47,199 nt of DNA, from positions 1 to 47,199 of IMG/VR virus record IMGVR_UViG_3300033146_002993. One strand, given 5' to 3'. Shown here one piece after another: positions 24,393-31,806 of the stretch; positions within the stretch are counted from its first letter, which is position 1; every line of letters starts with the position of its first letter. The position numbers and the translations under genes are program-made. Below the pieces are notes generated by a model that worked only from the letters and a program-made list of their open reading frames with translations, was not told the DNA's origin and did no database searches. Source of the stretch: a virus.

Positions 24393-24837
24393 AACTGCTG
24401 ATTCACGAACTTGTGATTTTTCAAAGGTAACGAAAGATACTTTATTGGCAAGTAGTAAACAGCATGTAGAGGACGTTTCAAAAGGAATGTCCTTTTTCAT
24501 TGGTAAAATGGAAGAAGCCATTAAAAATCATGATCATGATAAGTTTACTGGTATAGATCAATTTCATAGTGATTTTGTTGGTGGTTGGAAAGATACTACA
24601 TGGTTTGATAACCATTTAAAGGTGAACAGACATCATTTATTAACACCTGAAGGGGTGCCAAGTGATGTAAATTTAGTTGATGTAATTGAAATGGTTGTTG
24701 ATTGTGTAATGGCTGGTATGGGGAGATCGGGAAGTGTATATGATCTGGATATAAAACCAGAAGTATTGATGAAAGCGTTTAAAAACACTGTCGAAATGTT
24801 AAAGGAAGAAGTTGTTGTAGAGAACACTAAGGAGTAA
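24370..24837 (+). CDS. DUF5662-like phage protein, TTG start, 155 aa
   Basis: A TTG at 24370 with AAGGAGAAAGA upstream overlaps the Mom-like gene by 23 bases. The centre has a His/Asp-rich block, HDHDKFTGIDQFHSDF, then KVNRHHLL and DVNLVDVIEMVVDCVMAGMGRSG. The spaced His and Asp residues look like an HD-type metal site. I tentatively match it to a family seen widely in phages as DUF5662; role unknown. Confidence 0.6.
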   Translation: MIEIKKSKTADSRTCDFSKVTKDTLLASSKQHVEDVSKGMSFFIGKMEEAIKNHDHDKFTGIDQFHSDFVGGWKDTTWFDNHLKVNRHHLLTPEGVPSDVNLVDVIEMVVDCVMAGMGRSGSVYDLDIKPEVLMKAFKNTVEMLKEEVVVENTKE

Positions 24838-24839
24838 AG

Positions 24840-26792
24840 ATGGCGTGTTTTGAAACAGATTTACAAAAATATATCCATATCTCAAAATATGCGAGATGGA
24901 TGGAAACAGAAAATAGAAGGGAAACATGGGAAGAATCAGTTGATAGATTTATAGATTTTTGGAAAAGTCAAACTTGGGGTGGGCCGGGTATCAATGATGC
25001 TATGATTGAACCTGAAATTCTTGATGATATTCAGCAAGCTATATTGGACTGTGATATCATGCCTTCAATGCGTGGAATGATGGTTGCTGGAAAGGCTCTT
25101 GACCGTGATAATATTGCTCAGTATAATTGTACAGCAAGTGCTATTATTCATCCAGCTATTTTTTCTGAAGCATTTTATATTTTAATGAATGGTTGTGGAT
25201 TTGGTTTTTCTGCTGAAAGGCAATATATAAATCAGTTACCAGAAATTGCTGAAGAATTATATTCAACAGAAACTACTCTTATAATTCGTGATTCAAAAAT
25301 TGGTTGGGCTACTGGACTGAAGGAACTTATTTCTATGCTTTATAATGGGCAAATACCTAAATGGGATTTGTCTAAGGTGCGTCCTGCTGGTGCTCGTTTA
25401 AAAACATTTGGTGGCAGAGCTTCAGGGCCAGACCCTCTTGATCGTCTTTTTCATCATACTGTAGCATTATTTAAGAATGCGGCTGGTCGAAAATTGACTT
25501 CTATTGAATGTCATGATTTGATGTGTTATATTGCTGACACAGTAATTGTTGGTTCTGTTCGTAGGGCCGCTCTTATTTCATTGTCGAATCTTACTGATGA
25601 TCGTATGCGTAGAGCAAAAGATGGTCAGTGGTGGATGATTGCCCCCCATAGAGCACTTGCAAATAACTCTGTTGCTTATACAGAAAAACCTGATCTTGAT
25701 TCATTTTCAAAAGAATGGCGAACACTTTATAAGAGTAAATCAGGCGAAAGAGGTATTTGGAATAAAGAAGGTGCAAAAAAGATTGCTATTGCTCGTGGTA
25801 GAGAGCATGATGGTGATTATATTCCTAATCCATGTGGTGAAGTATCTATTCGTGATACTGGTGGTGTTTGTAATCTTACAGAGGTTATAATTCGTCCTAC
25901 TGATACTTTTGATGATATAATACGAAAAATTCGTCTTGCTACTATAATGGGGACAATTCAAGCAACTTTAACAAATTTTCGTTTTTTGAGAAAGATTTGG
26001 AAGAAAAATGCCGAAGAAGAACGATTATTAGGTGTTTCTCTTACTGGAATAATGGATCATCCTATTTTTAATGGTCGTGCAAATAAAGATGATTATCATG
26101 AATGGTCTAATGGTAAATCTACCTGCCTTGAAGAATTATTGAAATATTTTCATGATTATGCTCATGAAGTAAATAAAGAATGGGCTAAAGAATTATGTAT
26201 TGAACCTACAGGTCATGTATGTGTTGTAAAACCTTCAGGAACAGTTTCTATTCTTACTGGTACTTCTTCTGGTATTCATCCAAGATACGGAAAATATTAT
26301 ATTAGAAGAGTAAGAAATGATAAGAAAGACCCATTATCAAAATTAATGATTGATGAGGGCGTTCCTTATGTTGATGAAGGTGATAAATATGTATTTTCAT
26401 TTTATGTGAAATCTCCTGATCATGCGATTATTCAGAAAAATATTGGAGCAATGCGACAGTTAAAAATTTGGAAAATATATAAGGAAAATTGGTGTGACGG
26501 TAATCCTTCTCAGACTATTTATTATACTGATGATGATTATTTTGCTATTGCAGATTGGTTGTGGAAACATTGGGATGTTGTCGGTGGGTTATCTTTCTTT
26601 CCTTACACTGATGCTTCGGAAGGTGTGTATAAAAATGCCCCTCTTGAAGAAATAACAAAAGGTCAATATTCAGAAGGAATTAAAAATTTTCCTGAAAGTA
26701 TAAATTGGGATCGTCTTCGAGAATTCGAGATAGTAGATACTACTGAATCTGCTCAAACACTTGCTTGTGCTGGTGGAAACTGTACATTATAA
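24840..26792 (+). CDS. nrdJ: Class II (B12-dependent) ribonucleoside-triphosphate reductase
   Basis: A 650-aa reductase. N-terminal redox Cys C97 (YNC), thiyl-radical Cys C332 in NPCGE, partner C343 in GGVCNLTE (11 residues later, the same spacing as C408/C419 in the Lactobacillus enzyme), and a C-terminal CAGGNC pair C643/C648 that relays electrons. PSGTVS and TGTSSGIHP motifs support the fold. It is monomeric-type with no separate beta subunit and needs adenosylcobalamin, so the host must make or import B12. AAGGAG precedes the ATG. Confidence 0.9.
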   Translation: MACFETDLQKYIHISKYARWMETENRRETWEESVDRFIDFWKSQTWGGPGINDAMIEPEILDDIQQAILDCDIMPSMRGMMVAGKALDRDNIAQYNCTASAIIHPAIFSEAFYILMNGCGFGFSAERQYINQLPEIAEELYSTETTLIIRDSKIGWATGLKELISMLYNGQIPKWDLSKVRPAGARLKTFGGRASGPDPLDRLFHHTVALFKNAAGRKLTSIECHDLMCYIADTVIVGSVRRAALISLSNLTDDRMRRAKDGQWWMIAPHRALANNSVAYTEKPDLDSFSKEWRTLYKSKSGERGIWNKEGAKKIAIARGREHDGDYIPNPCGEVSIRDTGGVCNLTEVIIRPTDTFDDIIRKIRLATIMGTIQATLTNFRFLRKIWKKNAEEERLLGVSLTGIMDHPIFNGRANKDDYHEWSNGKSTCLEELLKYFHDYAHEVNKEWAKELCIEPTGHVCVVKPSGTVSILTGTSSGIHPRYGKYYIRRVRNDKKDPLSKLMIDEGVPYVDEGDKYVFSFYVKSPDHAIIQKNIGAMRQLKIWKIYKENWCDGNPSQTIYYTDDDYFAIADWLWKHWDVVGGLSFFPYTDASEGVYKNAPLEEITKGQYSEGIKNFPESINWDRLREFEIVDTTESAQTLACAGGNCTL

Positions 26793-26820
26793 ATACTGTT
26801 AAAACTTAGAGGTATAAATA
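26788..26820 (+). promoter_or_regulatory. Two T4-late-type TATAAATA boxes
   Basis: TATAAATA occurs at 26788-26795 (overlapping the RNR stop) and again at 26813-26820, four bases before the ATG at 26824. The second would give a start inside the next gene, so the first is the better promoter candidate for the zinc-protein gene. Confidence 0.4.
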
Positions 26821-26823
26821 ATA

Positions 26824-26991
26824 ATGACAGGAGAAAAGGTAGAAATATATTGTCCAAATTGTGAGGCTGATTTTTTCATTATTCACAATTTGGACAAACC
26901 ATATAGAATCGAATTTTGTTCATTTTGTGGAGAAGAAGTTGTTGATGATGAAGATATGAACGCAGAAGATTGGGACGAAGATGAAATTTAA
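26824..26991 (+). CDS. Zinc-ribbon microprotein with acidic tail, 55 aa
   Basis: CPNC (residues 10-13) and CSFC (about 33-36) make a two-knuckle zinc ribbon; the last 20 residues are almost all Asp or Glu. Zinc ribbons with acidic tails in phages are often transcription or translation modulators, but no function can be assigned. Overlaps the next gene by 11 bases. Confidence 0.65.
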   Translation: MTGEKVEIYCPNCEADFFIIHNLDKPYRIEFCSFCGEEVVDDEDMNAEDWDEDEI

Positions 26992-27154
26992 AGAATTTAT
27001 CGGTAAATTAAAAGCTGGAATACGAAAAGCAGACGATGCTATTTATGGCGATTTGTATGCTTTATCAACAGGTGATATTACACAAGCTGAATATGACAAA
27101 CGACAAAAAGCTAAAGTGCAGAAGAAGATCAAAAAGAAAACGGAAAAAAAATAA
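26981..27154 (+). CDS. Small basic protein, 57 aa
   Basis: Starts MKFKEFIGKLKAGIRKAD and ends in a lysine run (KKIKKKTEKK) encoded over an A-rich tract. The last codons run through eight consecutive As (27144-27151) just before the stop. The next ORF is open in the +1 frame across this tract, so the two may be read as one protein by frameshifting. Confidence 0.55.
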   Translation: MKFKEFIGKLKAGIRKADDAIYGDLYALSTGDITQAEYDKRQKAKVQKKIKKKTEKK

Positions 27155-27200
27155 TGCTAAACTTGATGTAAAATATAAAGGTTTAGAAAATGCTAAAAAG

Positions 27201-27440
27201 ATGGGAAATAAAATGCGAGAAATCGCAAAAGAATATCCCGCTCTTTGGTTGGAAAAAGGTCATATTCGGTATAATACTGTTTATGGTAATAAGATGAGAT
27301 TTCATATTAAACAATGTGTGATGTCTGTTGAATGCCATAAAGATAAACGATGGAAACGTATATCATCTTATTCTTTGTGTAAAATGGATTTAGATCAATG
27401 GCGTAATGCTCTTGAATATATTTCTACTATTTATGCTTAA
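27201..27440 (+). CDS. Hypothetical basic protein, 79 aa (start uncertain)
   Basis: ATG 27201 starts MGNKMREIAKEYPALWLEKG, but the frame is open and protein-like further upstream (AKLDVKYKGLENAKK) without a good start codon or ribosome site. It may begin by frameshifting from the preceding gene. The body has GHIRYNTVYGNKMRF and an end DLDQWRNALEYIS. Function unknown. Confidence 0.5.
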   Translation: MGNKMREIAKEYPALWLEKGHIRYNTVYGNKMRFHIKQCVMSVECHKDKRWKRISSYSLCKMDLDQWRNALEYISTIYA

Positions 27441-27445
27441 AATGT

Positions 27446-27469
27446 CCAGTTTTTTGTACAAAAAACTGG
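27446..27469 (+). repeat. Perfect 24-bp palindrome before an early-type promoter
   Basis: CCAGTTTTTTGT and ACAAAAAACTGG meet with no spacer. No T tract follows, so it is not a standard terminator on the + strand. It sits eight bases before the -35 box at 27478 and could be an operator or a transcript 3' end. Confidence 0.6.
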
Positions 27470-27477
27470 GCAAATCC

Positions 27478-27505
27478 TTGACAATTTTCTGTTAATGTTT
27501 ATATT
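27478..27505 (+). promoter_or_regulatory. Family promoter A
   Basis: TTGACA (27478-27483), 16-bp spacer, TATATT (27500-27505), then the family tail ATATAATGTAAGGGG. The leader contains an AATCTTTAAAGATT hairpin (27524-27537) in place of the G-stem hairpin of promoters B, D, E and F. Confidence 0.8.
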
Positions 27506-27545
27506 ATATAATGTAAGGGGAGAAATCTTTAAAGATTAAATTTGA

Positions 27546-27611
27546 TTGAGGTTTTATTATAATTTTTCTGACGGTTATTGTAATGAATGTGATTATGAGG
27601 AATATAACTAA
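27546..27611 (+). CDS. Possible 21-aa CxxC peptide with TTG start
   Basis: In the leader of promoter A, TTG 27546 opens a 21-codon frame ending YCNECDYEEYN, with its TAA overlapping the next ATG (TAATG). The CxxC and the overlap make it plausible, but no ribosome site is clear. It may instead be a decayed gene. Confidence 0.25.
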   Translation: MRFYYNFSDGYCNECDYEEYN

Positions 27612-27958
27612 TGATTGTTAAATATATTAAAGATTTTTTTCCAGAAACCGATTGTGATGTTGAAGTTATGGTTATGGCGAAAAGTGAATATAAGAGATTT
27701 ATGAAATCTCTTTATATTCCTGAACCTGATCCACGGGCAATGGCGGTTATAAGTCCGGTTTCAATTATCATTATTAATATTGATACACTTGAAGATGATC
27801 TTCTTTATATTGTTCTTGCTCACGAGTATGGTCATATCGTTGCTGGTGAAAAAGAGGAAGATGCTGATCGAGTTGCCCTTACTCTTCTTTCTGAAGAGGA
27901 TTCCGAATATTTGAAAGCAAATTGGTATATTCGTCACGGACATGAATTTTCTGCTTGA
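27611..27958 (+). CDS. Small zinc-metallopeptidase-like protein, 115 aa
   Basis: H71-E-Y-G-H75 is an HExxH zinc-protease site, followed by GEKEEDADRVAL where E or D at 82-86 could be the third ligand, as in ImmA/IrrE-type and gluzincin folds (HExxHx..ExxAD). Only the minimal catalytic domain is present. It is first behind promoter A and ends in GCTTGA, its TGA being part of the next -35 box. A role in cleaving a host regulator is possible but unproven. Confidence 0.65.
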   Translation: MIVKYIKDFFPETDCDVEVMVMAKSEYKRFMKSLYIPEPDPRAMAVISPVSIIIINIDTLEDDLLYIVLAHEYGHIVAGEKEEDADRVALTLLSEEDSEYLKANWYIRHGHEFSA

Positions 27959-27983
27959 CAATATATCAAAATGTGGTTATAAT
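27955..27983 (+). promoter_or_regulatory. Family promoter G
   Basis: TTGACA (27955-27960), 17-bp spacer, TATAAT (27978-27983), then ATATAATGTAATTGAGTG. The -35 contains the TGA stop of the metallopeptidase gene. Its tail resembles that of the promoter at 29956 (GTAAxTGAGTGA). Confidence 0.85.
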
Positions 27984-28033
27984 ATATAATGTAATTGAGT
28001 GATTGTTTTTAAATCTTAATATGGAGAAAAATT

Positions 28034-28309
28034 ATGGAGCCGATGGAGAAGTATGTTTTACATACTAATGATGGTAACACTTACCGGGTAGAATTTGTTC
28101 ATCCTCAGTTTGGTATTATGCCAATTCGTATTGAAGATTCCGAAAGTGGTGTGTTGTATGATGATTTGGATAAAATTGAAGATGATATTCTCAAATTATC
28201 ATATGCCAAATATGTTTTTTGTTTTGTTCCTGATACTGATGATCCCGTTATTGTTCCTGAAAAAATCGTCAAAGAGTCTATTATTGCCATTCATAAAGTG
28301 AATGATTAA
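28034..28309 (+). CDS. Hypothetical protein, 91 aa
   Basis: GGAGAAAAATT precedes the ATG. A beta-rich protein (KYVLHTNDGNTYRVEFVHP, YVFCFVPDTDDPVIVPEK) ending in a short helix. Rich in Asp and Glu. First gene of the promoter-G unit. No recognised motif. Confidence 0.6.
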   Translation: MEPMEKYVLHTNDGNTYRVEFVHPQFGIMPIRIEDSESGVLYDDLDKIEDDILKLSYAKYVFCFVPDTDDPVIVPEKIVKESIIAIHKVND

Positions 28310-28341
28310 CTTTATGTAACTTCTAAATGAGGTTTTTTATA

Positions 28342-28608
28342 ATGAATAATGCTGATAAGAAAATAAAACTTCTTGATATTGCCGTTCGTCTTGGTGTAAA
28401 ACTTGACCCATGGAATAATATAAAATGGGTTGGAAGTGAGGGACATACATATCGTTTAAAGATTACAAAAAACCTCATTCGTCTTGAGTCTTATAATGCT
28501 ATTACAAAAAAATGGTTGAAGATTAAAAAATTCAATCTCAAAAAAACTCTTATTCCGTGGTGGGAAGATGTGTGTGTTGATGTTGCTAAATTTCAGGGAA
28601 GAATCTGA
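28342..28608 (+). CDS. Hypothetical protein, 88 aa
   Basis: ATG 28342 follows ATGAGGTTTTTT, the spaced GAGGT ribosome site used by several genes in this region; the in-frame ATG at 28327 is part of that site. The product is basic in its second half (KKWLKIKKFNLKKTLIPW). Overlaps the next ATG. Confidence 0.6.
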   Translation: MNNADKKIKLLDIAVRLGVKLDPWNNIKWVGSEGHTYRLKITKNLIRLESYNAITKKWLKIKKFNLKKTLIPWWEDVCVDVAKFQGRI

Positions 28609-28850
28609 TGAAAAAGTATATTATTGTTGCTGAAAATATGTGGTCAATTGCTCCGGCAAAACATCTTTGTTATTCACTTATTCCTCTGGTTGATGTCGAT
28701 AATGTTTTGGAAAAAGCGTTTGAAGCAGAAAAAGATGCTATTCATTTTCGGGATCGGATTTGTGTTAAATATAATCTTCTTCGTGAAACTACTGTTGTAG
28801 AGGAAGTTGATGAAGAATCGTTGCGGTGTGTAAGTCATGAAATCTGTTGA
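28608..28850 (+). CDS. Hypothetical protein, 80 aa
   Basis: Starts KKYIIVAENMWSIAPAKHLCY and has a central helix with ALHFRD-like pattern (EKDAIHFRDRICVKYNLL). No known motif. It overlaps the next gene by 14 bases and the previous by one. Confidence 0.6.
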   Translation: MKKYIIVAENMWSIAPAKHLCYSLIPLVDVDNVLEKAFEAEKDAIHFRDRICVKYNLLRETTVVEEVDEESLRCVSHEIC

Positions 28851-29034
28851 TGAAATAATCGAAGATATCAATAATATGAGTCGAATAGAAATGTGTAGAT
28901 TATGGCGAAATGCACCATGCGGTCATCCATATTTTGATATAAGTTTACCATTCTATCATATATTTAAGGAACGGTTTGATCGGTTAGGTGGTTTTAATCC
29001 AGAAATAAGTAAAAAAATTGGTTGGGATGGTTGA
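28837..29034 (+). CDS. Hypothetical protein, 65 aa
   Basis: Contains MSRIEMCRLWRNAPCGHPYFD followed by a short helical segment KERFDRLGG, a pattern I associate with small conserved phage proteins. Ends GGTTGA with the TGA inside the next promoter's -35 box. Confidence 0.6.
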   Translation: MKSVDEIIEDINNMSRIEMCRLWRNAPCGHPYFDISLPFYHIFKERFDRLGGFNPEISKKIGWDG

Positions 29035-29058
29035 CAATCTCTGGATAGTGTTTATATT
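29031..29058 (+). promoter_or_regulatory. Family promoter B
   Basis: TTGACA (29031-29036), 16-bp spacer, TATATT (29053-29058), tail ATATAATGTAAGGGGGGG. Nearly identical over ~44 bases to promoter C at 34033. The -35 overlaps the previous stop codon. Confidence 0.85.
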
Positions 29059-29069
29059 ATATAATGTAA

Positions 29070-29090
29070 GGGGGGGAATTCCTCTCTCCC
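29070..29090 (+). other. 5'-terminal mRNA stem-loop of promoter B
   Basis: Seven Gs (29070-29076) pair with CTCTCCC (29084-29090), two pairs being G-U, around a 7-nt loop AATTCCT. With initiation 6-8 bases after the -10 box, the stem begins within about five bases of the mRNA 5' end. The same shape with changed stem bases occurs behind promoters D, E and F. Confidence 0.65.
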
Positions 29091-29109
29091 ATTGAAAAAA
29101 GGATTTGTT

Positions 29110-29322
29110 ATGAGTAAATTAAATGATCTGGTTATGCTTGAGGGTTTTGATGATGTTGAAGAACTGATGGAAGAAATCATGTTTGATTCCGTCAATCCCG
29201 GTATTTGTATGAATGATGGTTGTGATTATACAACTACTGTTGAGCCTGATTGTGATACTGGCTATTGTGAATTTTGTGGCACGAACACTGTAAAATCTGC
29301 CACTGAACTTATTCTTTTCTAA
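29110..29322 (+). CDS. Conserved-type phage zinc protein, 70 aa
   Basis: ATG 29110 has AAAGGATTT upstream. The segment PGICMNDGCDYTTTVEPDCDTGYCEFCGTNTVKSA carries six cysteines in a zinc-ribbon arrangement; it is a block I recall in small proteins of many unrelated phages. Function is not known. Confidence 0.7.
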   Translation: MSKLNDLVMLEGFDDVEELMEEIMFDSVNPGICMNDGCDYTTTVEPDCDTGYCEFCGTNTVKSATELILF

Positions 29323-29336
29323 TTGAGGTATATATT

Positions 29337-29600
29337 ATGAGTCATTTTTATGGAAGTTGTCAGGGTAATCGTGGAGAAGCTACACGGGGCGGTTCAAAAG
29401 CCTCTGGATATGATACTATAGCCGCTTCATGGGAAGGTTCTGTAAAAACACGTCTCTGGTATAATGAGGACAAAGATGAAGATTGGTGTACGGTAAGTCT
29501 TGCTCCTTGGCATGGTGCCGGAACATATAAGACCTTGTATGAAGGCCCGGTTTCTGGTAATGGTGTTGAACGTGAACTCAACTCTTTGGTGAACGAATGA
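29337..29600 (+). CDS. Conserved-type phage protein, 87 aa
   Basis: Starts MSHFYGSCQGNRGEATRGG and has SGYDTIAASWEGSVKTRLWYN and SLAPWHGAG, the pattern of a widespread small phage protein of unknown function. ATTGAGGTATATATT precedes the ATG, an example of the GAGGT ribosome site of the region. Confidence 0.7.
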   Translation: MSHFYGSCQGNRGEATRGGSKASGYDTIAASWEGSVKTRLWYNEDKDEDWCTVSLAPWHGAGTYKTLYEGPVSGNGVERELNSLVNE

Positions 29601-29791
29601 GCATTGAAAGTAAAAAACAGGAATTCAAGGAAGCATTTGATAAGTTTCTTGATATTGAATGGTATGAAGATAGTGGTGCTACACCTGATGAATGGATTCA
29701 CCTGTTTTGTAAAGTGAATCAGGTCTTAAAACCGGGTGATGGACTGCTTTGGGGTGATATCAAAGAAATCATTACGGAAAGATTGAAATGA
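29597..29791 (+). CDS. Hypothetical protein, 64 aa
   Basis: Overlaps neighbours by four bases at both ends. Acidic, helical, with KQEFKEAFDKFLDIEWYEDSG. No recognised motif. Confidence 0.6.
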   Translation: MSIESKKQEFKEAFDKFLDIEWYEDSGATPDEWIHLFCKVNQVLKPGDGLLWGDIKEIITERLK

Positions 29792-29952
29792 AACGAACTG
29801 TAAAAAAATGTGAGTGTGGTCGGGTAAGTGATCCTATTCGTCTTTCTATTGTGAAGGATACATGGGTAAAAGATGGTTTTGCTTTCTTTCATTATGACTG
29901 CCCTCAATGTAAAAAGTCCCATACAATCAAAATTGTATGGGATGAGCGATAA
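29788..29952 (+). CDS. Zinc-ribbon microprotein, 54 aa
   Basis: ATG 29788 overlaps the previous stop. CEC at residues 8-10 and CPQC at 38-41 give a ribbon-like pair of knuckles in a beta-rich chain. Last gene before promoter H. Function unknown. Confidence 0.6.
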   Translation: MKRTVKKCECGRVSDPIRLSIVKDTWVKDGFAFFHYDCPQCKKSHTIKIVWDER

Positions 29953-29955
29953 TAC

Positions 29956-29999
29956 TTGACATTCACTTACATTATGATTATAATATATAATGTAAGTGA
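29956..29999 (+). promoter_or_regulatory. Family promoter H embedded in a 13-bp inverted repeat
   Basis: TTGACA (29956-29961), 17-bp spacer, TATAAT (29979-29984). The arms TCACTTACATTAT (29963-29975) and ATAATGTAAGTGA (29987-29999) are perfect and flank the -10 box with an 11-base centre. Such placement suits an operator, or DNA cruciform control, for the CCA-enzyme gene downstream. Confidence 0.8.
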
Positions 30000-30029
30000 G
30001 TGAGAGATTAATTCAAGTTGGAGTCTAAA

Positions 30030-31466
30030 ATGAGTTGTGAATATATTGATGAAATCATGAAAGTGCCTGAAAAGGAAATGAAAGTTTGGACAATTCTTCA
30101 TTATGCCGGGTATAATGTATATCTGGTTGGTGGTGCTGTCCGAGATATCCTGCTTGGCAAGACTCCAAAAGATTACGATTTTGCCACAAATGCTACTCCT
30201 GATGAAGTGAAGAAGGTTTTTCTTGCTTATGAAAAGGTTTCTCATTGTCATTTCAATATGGATTATGTTGGTGAAACTTTTGGTGTTATGATGGTTAATG
30301 GAATAGAGATTGCTACCTTTCGTGGTGATCGGTATTCTGATGATAGTAAGGGATTTCATGATGTTGAAATTACTTATCTTGATACCATTGAGGAAGACCT
30401 TGCCCGTAGGGATTTTACGGTAAATGCCATGGCTCTTGATATGAATGGCACCTTAATTGATCCTCATGGTGGGGAAAGTGACGCAAGAAAGGGTATTCTT
30501 CGTTTTGTTGGTGATCCTGAAGATCGGATTAATGAAGACCCTAACCGGATTTTAAGGGCTTTGCGTTTTGCCGCTCGTTTTGAGTTTATGCTTCATCTGG
30601 ATACTGCTCTGGCTATTAAGGCAAATTATCATAGAGTTGATGATGTTGCTCCTGAACGTATTCGGCTGGAAATTCTCAAGACACTGGAAAGTACAAAAGA
30701 AGCCTCTATTTTTTGGAAGTTACTTTTGGATGCTGGTATTTTAGCTCGTATTTTTCCAGAAATGGTGGACGGTTGGGAACATGATCATGGTAATCATCAT
30801 GAAGAGGACGTTTGGACTCATAATATGATTGCTGGTGATACAATTTCTACTGAAAATCCTCTTTTGAAGCTGGCTGGTTATCTTCATGATGTTGGAAAAC
30901 CTGCTTCTTTTGATTCTGAACTTGGAACTTTTTATGAGCATCAGCATTTTGGTGCTGATATTGTCAGGGAACGTTTGACTGATCTGAAGTTTTCTAATGA
31001 AGAGATTCGTTATGTTGTAAATCTGGTTCTGGTTCATATGGATGGAACACGGGGTATGTCTCCGAAGGCCCGAAGGCGTTTGAAGAATAAGCTAAATGCT
31101 TATGGGCTTGATTGGAAGGAGTATCTTGAACTGCGTATTGCTGATCGTACCGGGAACGTAAGAAGGCCAAATTTTACTTCTGAACAGATTCAGGAGTATG
31201 TTGATATGTTTACAATTGTTGAGGAAGTTCCTTTCTCTGTAAATGATCTGGTTATTTCTGGTGGTGATGTTATCAACCTTTTTAACCTGAAGCCTTCTCC
31301 GATTGTTGGAAAGATTCAGCGTGAATTACTGAAGTTGGTAATTGATGACGGTGATGAAAAGAACAATCTTTCTGTTCTGGTTGATCATGCTATGGAAGTT
31401 TTTGATCTGGAACTTAATAAGGATGCTTATGTGAAAATCTTTTTAGGATTAACTGAAAATAAGTAA
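30030..31466 (+). CDS. cca: CCA-adding enzyme / tRNA nucleotidyltransferase with HD domain
   Basis: A 478-aa class II nucleotidyltransferase. GGAVRDILLGKTPKDYDFAT carries the catalytic D48-x-D50; RRDFTVNAMA, GDPEDRINEDPNRILRALRFAARF are the following motifs. An HD domain follows (LAGYLHDVGKP with HD, earlier HHEEDVWTHNM). Such enzymes add or repair the CCA end of tRNAs, and the HD part can act as a phosphatase/phosphodiesterase. ATG 30030 is preferred because GTTGGAGT lies at the right distance. Neither tRNA-like element at 33.3 kb encodes CCA, so this enzyme is needed for them. Confidence 0.92.
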   Translation: MSCEYIDEIMKVPEKEMKVWTILHYAGYNVYLVGGAVRDILLGKTPKDYDFATNATPDEVKKVFLAYEKVSHCHFNMDYVGETFGVMMVNGIEIATFRGDRYSDDSKGFHDVEITYLDTIEEDLARRDFTVNAMALDMNGTLIDPHGGESDARKGILRFVGDPEDRINEDPNRILRALRFAARFEFMLHLDTALAIKANYHRVDDVAPERIRLEILKTLESTKEASIFWKLLLDAGILARIFPEMVDGWEHDHGNHHEEDVWTHNMIAGDTISTENPLLKLAGYLHDVGKPASFDSELGTFYEHQHFGADIVRERLTDLKFSNEEIRYVVNLVLVHMDGTRGMSPKARRRLKNKLNAYGLDWKEYLELRIADRTGNVRRPNFTSEQIQEYVDMFTIVEEVPFSVNDLVISGGDVINLFNLKPSPIVGKIQRELLKLVIDDGDEKNNLSVLVDHAMEVFDLELNKDAYVKIFLGLTENK

Positions 31467-31474
31467 AAAAAGTA

Positions 31475-31508
31475 TTGACAAGGGGAATTATACATGTTAT
31501 AATTCCCC
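31475..31508 (+). promoter_or_regulatory. Consensus promoter with inverted repeat across spacer and -10
   Basis: TTGACA (31475-31480), 17-bp spacer, TATAAT (31498-31503). GGGGAATTATA (31482-31492) and TATAATTCCCC (31498-31508) are perfect 11-bp arms around CATGT, so the -10 box is half of the palindrome. No T tract follows, which argues against a terminator. Likely a repressible promoter for 31540 onward. Confidence 0.8.
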
Positions 31509-31539
31509 ATTACTTAAATAAACGAATGGAGATTTTATT

Positions 31540-31806
31540 ATGGGAAATGTAGCAAAGTTGTCAGGTAAAACAATTGGTGGTCAGGCATGGATTCGTGTAC
31601 ATGGCCCAAATATTTGCCCTCAATATGATGAGAACGCAAAACGTAATAAGTCCCGGTTGGTTGATGCGGCTTTTAAGAAAGCCTGTGAAGTAGTAGGAAT
31701 TCCGGCAACAAATCGTCAGGCTTCAAAGTGGAATAACAAAAAGGGAGCGGCTTATAATTTTGATCATAAGATTGAAATGAACGGGTTCGTAGTTGCTGAT
31801 GTTTAG
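31540..31806 (+). CDS. Conserved-type phage protein, 88 aa
   Basis: ATGGAGATTTTATT precedes the ATG. Basic N-terminal half (ENAKRNKSRLVDAAFKKAC) and an end with KGAAYNFDHK. I recall similar small proteins in other phages but no function. Confidence 0.6.
   Translation: MGNVAKLSGKTIGGQAWIRVHGPNICPQYDENAKRNKSRLVDAAFKKACEVVGIPATNRQASKWNNKKGAAYNFDHKIEMNGFVVADV

Noticed and set aside
25639-25961. Alternative-frame and minus-strand ORFs inside the RNR gene
   Set aside because: The RNR frame is complete with all catalytic residues; these are shadows without start signals.
31482-31510. Terminator after the CCA-enzyme gene
   Set aside because: The inverted repeat is not followed by a T tract and its right arm is the -10 box of a consensus promoter, so it is listed as promoter with operator-like repeat.
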